This document shows, in pieces, positions 20,664 through 25,830 of a stretch of DNA of 25,830 nucleotides. Every line of letters begins with the position of its first letter. The first letter of the stretch is position 1. Source of the DNA: a virus; the IMG/VR virus record IMGVR_UViG_3300046002_004470, positions 1 to 25,830 of that record; one strand, written 5' to 3'. The notes beneath the pieces were generated by a model. It was given only the letters and a program-made list of their open reading frames with translations, was not told where the DNA came from and did not search any database. The position numbers and the translations under genes were made by a program.

Positions 20664-20837
20664 TTACTGCGCGGAGACAGTGTCAACCGCATCGCCCGCA
20701 ATCATAGCGTCGAGGATAACCTCGTTCACGATGATGTTGGACATACCCGGCTTGTAGAAAAAGCCAGCGTGCTCGAAGGTCTTCTTGAGCGTGACGACAT
20801 AGAAGCCGCTGCTCGAAGTGGGCTTGGTGGTGGCCAT
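20664..20837 (-). CDS. Small tail appendage protein (57 aa)
   Basis: ATG 20837 has a ribosome binding site (GGAGAGACC) and lies 9 bp after the stop of the 751-aa gene. The product begins MATTKPTSSSGFYVVTLKK and continues FEHAGFFYKPGMSNIIVNEVILDAM, ending in a short acidic tail. The spacing and the codon use of its neighbours support it as real. No family is recognised; in position it resembles small connector proteins of tail fibres. Confidence 0.7.
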   Translation of the reverse strand: MATTKPTSSSGFYVVTLKKTFEHAGFFYKPGMSNIIVNEVILDAMIAGDAVDTVSAQ

Positions 20838-20846
20838 GGTCTCTCC

Positions 20847-23102
20847 TTACAGGGCGTAGTCTTTGCGCCAGCCGAAGTGGAAGATGCGCTGCGCACTGTC
20901 CGTGGTGGCTTCGAACTGAATTTTGTAGGACGTGACGCCAGCGCCGAGGTTGAACAGCCAGGTCCGCTCGACCGTGCCATCGCCGTTGTCGATGTCTGAG
21001 GATGACGACGCCGCGACTACGGTCGTGTATCCAGCGCCCGTTCGGATTTTCGCGACGGCTGTGTGGTGGGCGGTCTCGAAATACTCCAGGCGCGCGATGA
21101 CGCGAATGGAGGTGGACGAGGACGGCAGCGTCCGAACGGTCGAGACGTGGGTCAGGGCCAGTCGGGGGCGGCTGAGTCGGACCCGCGAGTTGGTCAGGGT
21201 CACGGCAGGCATCACGTCCGGCGTGCCCGAGAACACGATACGGAACTGGATGAGCGCCGAGATGACACCGCCGGGCGCGAGGACCGATCCTGCATCGCTA
21301 GGCTCGATCGAACGCCAGCCGGTGCCGGTGTTGATCTCGTAGGTCAGCGACGTCGACTTCGGCACAACCGTGTCGGACAGGATGTCGATCGAGGTGATAC
21401 CGCCGGCCAGCGCGAGCGGCTGCATGTCGATCACGGCCCGCGCTGCGGCAAACTTGGCGGCATACAGCGTGAACATGATGTCGCGCGTGCCGTCGCCCTG
21501 CTGGAAGGCCCCGTCGAGCACGTAGAAGAGCGTGCCCTGCGTGAAGTTTGAGCCCGCCGTGGTTGCCAGCCAGTGGTCGGCGGCCGAGACGATGACGACG
21601 GCGTAGCGCTTGCCGCCGGTCAGGAAGGTCGGCGAAATCGGAATGACGGTCTCGACATTCAGCGACAGCGCCGCGCGATCGACGGTCGTGTGCGAGATCA
21701 CGGCCGAAAGGTCCGGCGTGCCGTTCTGGCCGAGTTCGCAGATCGACAGCGTGATTCCGCCGGTCGCCGCCAGTCGCGTGAAGGTCAGGCCGACCGCGTC
21801 GAGCCACATGTCATTGGCGTTCAGGAAGGTCTCGGAGACCTGGCAGCCAGGAACCGAGTGGTCGACAATCGCGGCCGACCAATAGGGGTCCTCATAGGTG
21901 TCGAGCCAGTATTGCTTGACGCGCACGATGTCGTGCTGGCCGACGCGCTGAGTGGCGTTCGCGACCTCGAAGGTCTCGCCGTTCCGCGTGAAGGTCATGG
22001 TCCTGTAGTCATAGGAGCCCGAGCGCCACCAGGCCGTATTGGAGCACACGCTCCATTCGTCGCCCCAGCGAATACGCTGACGCGACATGGTCTTCTGGAC
22101 CATCTCGTTGGTCTGGTAGGAGTAGGCGGTGACCTGAAGCTCGCCCGTGCGCGGGCCGACCGTGAGGCGGGCCTCGCGGGTGTAGGCGGGCAGCATGATG
22201 CCGTTGCTGATCTTGGCGCGCGGGTTGAGGGCGTCGAAGATCGTCAGGGTGGTGTCGACTGCCGCCTCGTTATCGAAGCGGATGCCCTCCTGCACCTTGG
22301 CCAGGTAGGAGGCGTGAGCGGTGTCGCAGCCGGACAGATCGAGGAAGAAGTCGGCCGAAGAGGCGACGGCGGCGACAGGGATGCCGTTCTTGGCTTCCAG
22401 CACAGCCAGTCGCGTCAGCGATCGGCCGTACTCTTCGAGGGTCAGCTTGCCGATGCCACCGCTGCGGAGCGCCGACAGATCGGACGACAGCGAGACGATC
22501 TGAGGCTCGGCGACGCTCTTGAAATTCTCAAGGGCAACAACACGGCCGGCGACGCTCGACACGCTGTCCAGCTTGTTGCCCGTGTAAATGGTGACCGACT
22601 CCACGCCGGTCGGCGTCAGCAGGACCGAGTAGACCGCCAGGACGCCCACGTCGAGAGTCGGGGCCACCGGATCAGGAGACTCGCTGCTCACGGAGATGCC
22701 GCGATTGCAGATGCGGGTGCGCTCCATCGAAACGGTGCGCGGCTCCGAAGCGCCGGTCTCCTCGTCGATCAGGAACTCGCGCGGGCGCTCATCGGTGTCA
22801 ACCTCCTGCCCCCAGACCACAAGCACGGCGATCTTCTTGGAGGAGATGGGAAGGCTGGTCGTGAAGTCTTTCACGTAAGGCGATGCGGCCTTGTAGACCT
22901 TGCCGCCTGACCACAGAAGGCCGGCAGCGAAGGTGACCTCGGCCACGCCCGTGATGTTGGCGTCGAAGCCCGAGAACTTTCGCTCACTGGTGCCCAGGTT
23001 CGCCACGAGATTGTCGAACGACGTCTGGGTAAAGTCCTGAAGCGAGTTGAAGTCCGCCGGGTCATTATCCTGGCCGTCTCGGAAGATGACGCGGCTTTCC
23101 AT
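20847..23102 (-). CDS. Large tail appendage protein (751 aa)
   Basis: ATG 23102 shares a base with the stop of gene I (TAATG). The N terminus (FRDGQDNDPADFNSLQDFTQTSFDNLVANLG, GLLWSGGKVYKA, SSKKIAVLVVWGQEVDTDERPREFLID) resembles the baseplate-proximal domain of large phage tail proteins of the DUF4815 type, though this is from memory. The C-terminal third is beta-rich with repeated sandwich-like strands (LTYEINTGTGWRSIEPS, RVIARLEYFETAHHTAVAKIRTGAGYTTV, YKIQFEATTDSAQRIFHFGW). It occupies the position of H (fibre) in P2 but is not similar to it. It is the likely attachment base of the appendage block. Confidence 0.75.
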   Translation of the reverse strand: MESRVIFRDGQDNDPADFNSLQDFTQTSFDNLVANLGTSERKFSGFDANITGVAEVTFAAGLLWSGGKVYKAASPYVKDFTTSLPISSKKIAVLVVWGQEVDTDERPREFLIDEETGASEPRTVSMERTRICNRGISVSSESPDPVAPTLDVGVLAVYSVLLTPTGVESVTIYTGNKLDSVSSVAGRVVALENFKSVAEPQIVSLSSDLSALRSGGIGKLTLEEYGRSLTRLAVLEAKNGIPVAAVASSADFFLDLSGCDTAHASYLAKVQEGIRFDNEAAVDTTLTIFDALNPRAKISNGIMLPAYTREARLTVGPRTGELQVTAYSYQTNEMVQKTMSRQRIRWGDEWSVCSNTAWWRSGSYDYRTMTFTRNGETFEVANATQRVGQHDIVRVKQYWLDTYEDPYWSAAIVDHSVPGCQVSETFLNANDMWLDAVGLTFTRLAATGGITLSICELGQNGTPDLSAVISHTTVDRAALSLNVETVIPISPTFLTGGKRYAVVIVSAADHWLATTAGSNFTQGTLFYVLDGAFQQGDGTRDIMFTLYAAKFAAARAVIDMQPLALAGGITSIDILSDTVVPKSTSLTYEINTGTGWRSIEPSDAGSVLAPGGVISALIQFRIVFSGTPDVMPAVTLTNSRVRLSRPRLALTHVSTVRTLPSSSTSIRVIARLEYFETAHHTAVAKIRTGAGYTTVVAASSSSDIDNGDGTVERTWLFNLGAGVTSYKIQFEATTDSAQRIFHFGWRKDYAL

Positions 23103-24394
23103 TAAACAACCTCTTTGAGTTCGCCGAGTCTGAAGCTACCGAGCTTCAGTCCCGCACCAAGCGTGACGGACCTATAGGTCGTCGTGTCTATCAATACGGT
23201 ATCGCGGAAGGCCTTAGACACGCGGACGGCTTCAATAGCCCTGTCCAGCGGGGTCATATTCGCCGACTTCAGGAACCCAACCTTGTGGAACCGCGCCCTG
23301 CGACTGCGAAGGCGCGTCATGGGAACGCGGATCAGGATTTCCGAGGTGTAGGGCGCAATGCCCAGCCTGCCGTGGCCGTGGTAGCTGCGCGTCTTGCGCC
23401 GCGCGCCCATGCGGGCCGGGTCGTGCAGGGATACCTTGTCGTAGATCATGAGCGGGCCGAAGCTCGTCTTCATGAAGGTGTTGTTGCGGAAGCGGCCCAT
23501 GAACGCGCGCGCCGTGGGGGCGGTGCGGGCCTGGTAGACGCGCTGGGGCCGGACATCGACGGGCCGGACAGATGGTGTGATCGCGAACTCGCCCGCCTCG
23601 TCGTTGAGCGCCAGCGTAATGACGCCGCTGGCTCCGCGCGACGCGGACATGAAGTGGCTGAATCCGCCAGCTTTCAGGAACGGGCGCTTCGTCGTGCGCG
23701 AGATGTAGGCGCGCTCGATCGTGCCGCCGAAGGAGTCTATGTCGTAATTGATGTCGCGCTCGACGCCGCGATCGTAGTAGGCGGCGCGGCGGCCGAAAAG
23801 GTTGAGCCCGCGCGAGGTGCGATGGAACCCGGTGATGCCGCGAGAAACAGTGACGATCTGCGGCTGCGGGAACCCGAGAGAGGTGTATGTCCAGTCCGCC
23901 GACAGGGCCACCTGCCGCGTTGAGTGAAAGGAGCGACCGCCCGGTCCACTGAAAAACATCCGGCTCTTGACGCCGATCTGCCGGCGATAGAATGGATAGA
24001 TGCGGATTTGCGGCAAGCCTTCCAGCCACGCCGCTTTTTGCTCCGGCGTCATGGCGGCATAGGAGTATCCGCGTGCCGGTGGTCGCACGACGCGCAGGAC
24101 TTTTGAGCCGGTTAGGGCCACATGCTCCTTGATGCCAGCGACGGTGGTCTTCAGGCGATGAAGCTCAAGTGCGCGGCGGCAGGCCTCCCGCTTCAGCGTC
24201 TCGGGCCAGGCGTCGTCCCACAGGTCGACGGAGAGAGCCCATGCCAGATAGGGCAGGATGTGAACGGGGCAGTCGGCCGGGCTCCACACCGAGGCCACGA
24301 GTTCAGCAGGCAGGGGATAGCGCGCCGCGCCCGTTTCGGACAGCGCCGTCGCCCACTCGCTGCGATTGCTCGGCAGGAGCGAGGGGTAGGTCAC
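23102..24394 (-). CDS. I: Tail protein gpI with extended C terminus
   Basis: GTG 24394 overlaps the J stop as GTGA and gives 430 aa; an ATG-like start further up would lie inside J. Residues 1-110 match the gpI family (YPSLLPSNRSEWATALSETGAARYPLPAELVASVWSPADCPVHILPYLAWALSVDLWDDAW, KREACRRALELHRLKTTVAGIKEHVALTG). P2 gpI is only about 176 aa; here a further 250 residues, rich in Arg and Tyr, follow (RRAAYYDRGVERDINYDIDSFGG, RRKTRSYHGHGRLGIAPYTSEILIRVPMTR). The extension is likely to attach the unusual appendage proteins encoded downstream. Confidence 0.88.
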   Translation of the reverse strand: MTYPSLLPSNRSEWATALSETGAARYPLPAELVASVWSPADCPVHILPYLAWALSVDLWDDAWPETLKREACRRALELHRLKTTVAGIKEHVALTGSKVLRVVRPPARGYSYAAMTPEQKAAWLEGLPQIRIYPFYRRQIGVKSRMFFSGPGGRSFHSTRQVALSADWTYTSLGFPQPQIVTVSRGITGFHRTSRGLNLFGRRAAYYDRGVERDINYDIDSFGGTIERAYISRTTKRPFLKAGGFSHFMSASRGASGVITLALNDEAGEFAITPSVRPVDVRPQRVYQARTAPTARAFMGRFRNNTFMKTSFGPLMIYDKVSLHDPARMGARRKTRSYHGHGRLGIAPYTSEILIRVPMTRLRSRRARFHKVGFLKSANMTPLDRAIEAVRVSKAFRDTVLIDTTTYRSVTLGAGLKLGSFRLGELKEVV

Positions 24395-25284
24395 TGAACG
24401 ATCTCCGTGGTGATCGTCACGCCCGTGCAATAGGCAGCGCCGTAGGAGCCTGGATTGATGTCGGTGAATGACTGCACGGCCGCCCGCTCGACGCCGCCGA
24501 CCGACGCCATGGCCTCGATCATCTGACCATAGACGGGCTGCGCGATCTTGTGGCGCGAGGTGACGTAGGCATTGATGGCCGCCAGCGCCGAGGCGCGCAC
24601 AGCGGCAGGGTCGGGACCGAGGCGCATGTAGAGCTTCACGTTCAGGGCATAGGACGTGATCGTTGCGGCCATGACGGAGATCACATCCGTCAGTTGGGTC
24701 GCGGCGTCATCCTGAAATGCGGTGTAGACATCCGACACGACGCCGGAGGCAACGGTGCCGCTGCCTGTCCGGCCCAGAAGGACCACGTCAACTCGGCCGC
24801 CGTCGCGCTTGACCGTGTAGACGTCCTTCACGCTCGGCGCGACACGCAGCGCCAGGCTGCGGTAGCCGCCGCCGGTCATGCCGGCGTATGGCAGCGCCTC
24901 GGGCGCAAGCTGCACGCGCACGCGAAGATCGTCGTCGCTCTCGTAGACCGCAGGGGCGCTGTCGGTCGCCGCTTGAAGGAGGAGGCGGCGGATGCCGTAG
25001 AAGACCGCCAGGTTGTCGAGATTGCCGCCCGTGGCGAATGGCAGCATGACGCTGCGCGCAGCGTCATTGATGGCGGCCCTGGTCAGCGTCTCGCGATAGG
25101 CGTCTTCCTGTTGCAGGATGACGGCCGGCTCGGTCTCAAGGCCGGTGGTGTCGAGGTCGGGCCAGCGCTCCTTGAGGTCGGCCAGGCGCTCGGCCAGGAT
25201 CGCCTCGTAGCTGACGGTCTGGATGACCTCGGGCGCGGCGAGGCGGGAGAGGTCGAGGTTTGCGGCTACGAAGCGGGTGGTCAT
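24391..25284 (-). CDS. J: Baseplate wedge protein gpJ
   Basis: The 297-aa protein matches P2 gpJ. The N terminus includes VSYEAILAERLADLKERWPDLDTTGLETEPAVILQQEDAYRETLTRAAINDAARSVMLPFATGGNLDNLAVFYGIRR. A middle domain follows with LAPEALPYAGMTGGGYRSLALRVAPSVKDVYTVKRDGGRVDVVLL, and then a C-terminal segment with TSRHKIAQPVYGQMIEAMASVGGVERAAVQS. It is a baseplate wedge component. Its start overlaps the stop of the 51-aa gene (ATGA). Confidence 0.95.
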   Translation of the reverse strand: MTTRFVAANLDLSRLAAPEVIQTVSYEAILAERLADLKERWPDLDTTGLETEPAVILQQEDAYRETLTRAAINDAARSVMLPFATGGNLDNLAVFYGIRRLLLQAATDSAPAVYESDDDLRVRVQLAPEALPYAGMTGGGYRSLALRVAPSVKDVYTVKRDGGRVDVVLLGRTGSGTVASGVVSDVYTAFQDDAATQLTDVISVMAATITSYALNVKLYMRLGPDPAAVRASALAAINAYVTSRHKIAQPVYGQMIEAMASVGGVERAAVQSFTDINPGSYGAAYCTGVTITTEIVQ

Positions 25285-25436
25285 GCGCCCTCACCCGCGA
25301 TGAGGCGAGCCGCCAGTCGGGGGCGCGCGTCGGCGGTGTTCGGCGCGTCGGCGATCAGCCGATTGAGCACGACCGGGTGCATGGCGCGAATGGCCTCGAC
25401 GGAGGCGGCGGCCATGCGGGGATCGGTATCGGTCAC
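25281..25436 (-). CDS. Small protein between W and J (51 aa, GTG start)
   Basis: GTG 25436 overlaps the W stop (GTGA) and the gene's stop overlaps the J start (ATGA), so the gap between W and J is fully used. The product is VTDTDPRMAAASVEAIRAM, then HPVVLNRLIADAPNTADARP and a short helical end. In P2, W is directly followed by J, so this is an added gene. No family is recognised; the position suggests a small baseplate accessory. Confidence 0.65.
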   Translation of the reverse strand: MTDTDPRMAAASVEAIRAMHPVVLNRLIADAPNTADARPRLAARLIAGEGA

Positions 25437-25801
25437 AGCGGCACACTCACAGTCTTCGGCTCGGAAACGCTATAGTCGCCCAGATGACCCCTCGGGAAAT
25501 AGACGCCTTCAATACCCACTGTCAGTTTGCCATCAGCCGATGCCTCAAGCACCTTCATCCGCGAAATCTTGAAGCGCGGCTCGTAGTTGCGCACCGACTC
25601 CGCGACGGCCGCGTAGATGTCGATGACCGTGACGGGGCTGATTGGGGCGTCGACCATCCGCACGAGATCGGCCCCGACAGCCCGTCGCATGACGCGAGAG
25701 ACTTTCGGGGTGGTGAAGAGAATGCGGAGGCTTTGGGCGACGTGAGACCAGCCAGAGATACTCCGGCCGGTCTCCCACTCTATGCCGGTGCTGGTGGCCA
25801 T
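25433..25801 (-). CDS. W: Baseplate wedge protein gpW (gp25-like)
   Basis: The 122-aa protein fits the GPW/gp25 family: GIEWETGRSISGWSHVAQSLRILFTTPKVSRVMRRAVGADLVRMVDAPISPVTVIDIYAAVAESVRNYEPRFKISRMKV, with the typical EPR motif near the end of the domain. T4 gp25 and P2 gpW form the core of the baseplate wedge. It is the rightmost complete gene; the bases 25802-25830 before it hold a ribosome binding site and perhaps the stop (TGA at 25826-25828) of gene V. Confidence 0.94.
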   Translation of the reverse strand: MATSTGIEWETGRSISGWSHVAQSLRILFTTPKVSRVMRRAVGADLVRMVDAPISPVTVIDIYAAVAESVRNYEPRFKISRMKVLEASADGKLTVGIEGVYFPRGHLGDYSVSEPKTVSVPL

Positions 25802-25830
25802 GGTGTCTCTGTGTTGGAGTGGGGTTCATC

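Noticed and set aside
21573-22910. A 445-codon plus-strand open frame
   Set aside because: It is a shadow of the 751-aa tail protein; its composition (Arg/Gly/Asp-rich, repetitive) is typical of antisense reading of GC-rich genes.
1-25830. CRISPR arrays, insertion sequences or rRNA
   Set aside because: No regularly spaced repeats, transposase-like genes with terminal repeats or rRNA-like stretches were seen on either strand.

Overview
This window is almost entirely a temperate, contractile-tailed bacteriophage whose tail module follows the P2 plan. The DNA is GC-rich. Together with the codon use and the form of the tRNA-Trp, this suggests an alphaproteobacterial host, perhaps in the Caulobacterales; that is inference without a database search. 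Capsid, terminase and replication genes are not here and must lie outside.

Nearly all genes are on the minus strand, so transcription runs from high to low coordinates, with many 4-base stop/start overlaps (ATGA, GTGA) or TAATG junctions. From the right edge: baseplate genes W (25433-25801), a 51-aa gene, J and I; a tail appendage block (18254-23102) with a 751-aa protein, three smaller structural proteins, a glycine-rich putative adhesin and a tail-collar protein; a GIY-YIG endonuclease gene (17521-18249); then sheath FI, tube FII, chaperone E with an out-of-frame E' segment, tape measure T, U, X, a two-gene inserted cassette (11406-12055) and hub D. Next come a 66-aa repeat protein, a LamG-like tail protein and a 408-aa protein with a glycosidase-like beta-propeller.

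At 6.2-8.1 kb are a small plus-strand ribbon-helix-helix protein, a divergently transcribed 223-aa gene and a tyrosine recombinase whose start abuts a 12-bp inverted repeat. The lysis cassette follows (endolysin, holin, inner and outer spanin, a membrane/coiled-coil protein), then a metallophosphoesterase. A second GIY-YIG gene lies antisense between that gene and a strong terminator at 2422-2456.

The stretch 1.44-2.63 kb has no convincing protein gene but is dense in signals: a pseudoknot-forming pair of inverted repeats, a near-consensus minus-strand promoter, tRNA-like fragments, a tRNA-Trp, and an apparently intact attP. The attP core matches a tRNA-Ser 3' end and is flanked on both sides by TCCTAAAT-type arm repeats. 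The left 1.4 kb is an operon of five small unknown genes ending in a second integrase of P4 type, cut by the window edge.

The intact attP implies a free or circular phage genome, or a prophage integrated elsewhere, rather than a host junction. The most notable points are the two unlike integrases sharing a putative arm motif, the structured non-coding region, the leader shared by two distant accessory cassettes, and the glycosidase-like tail protein.
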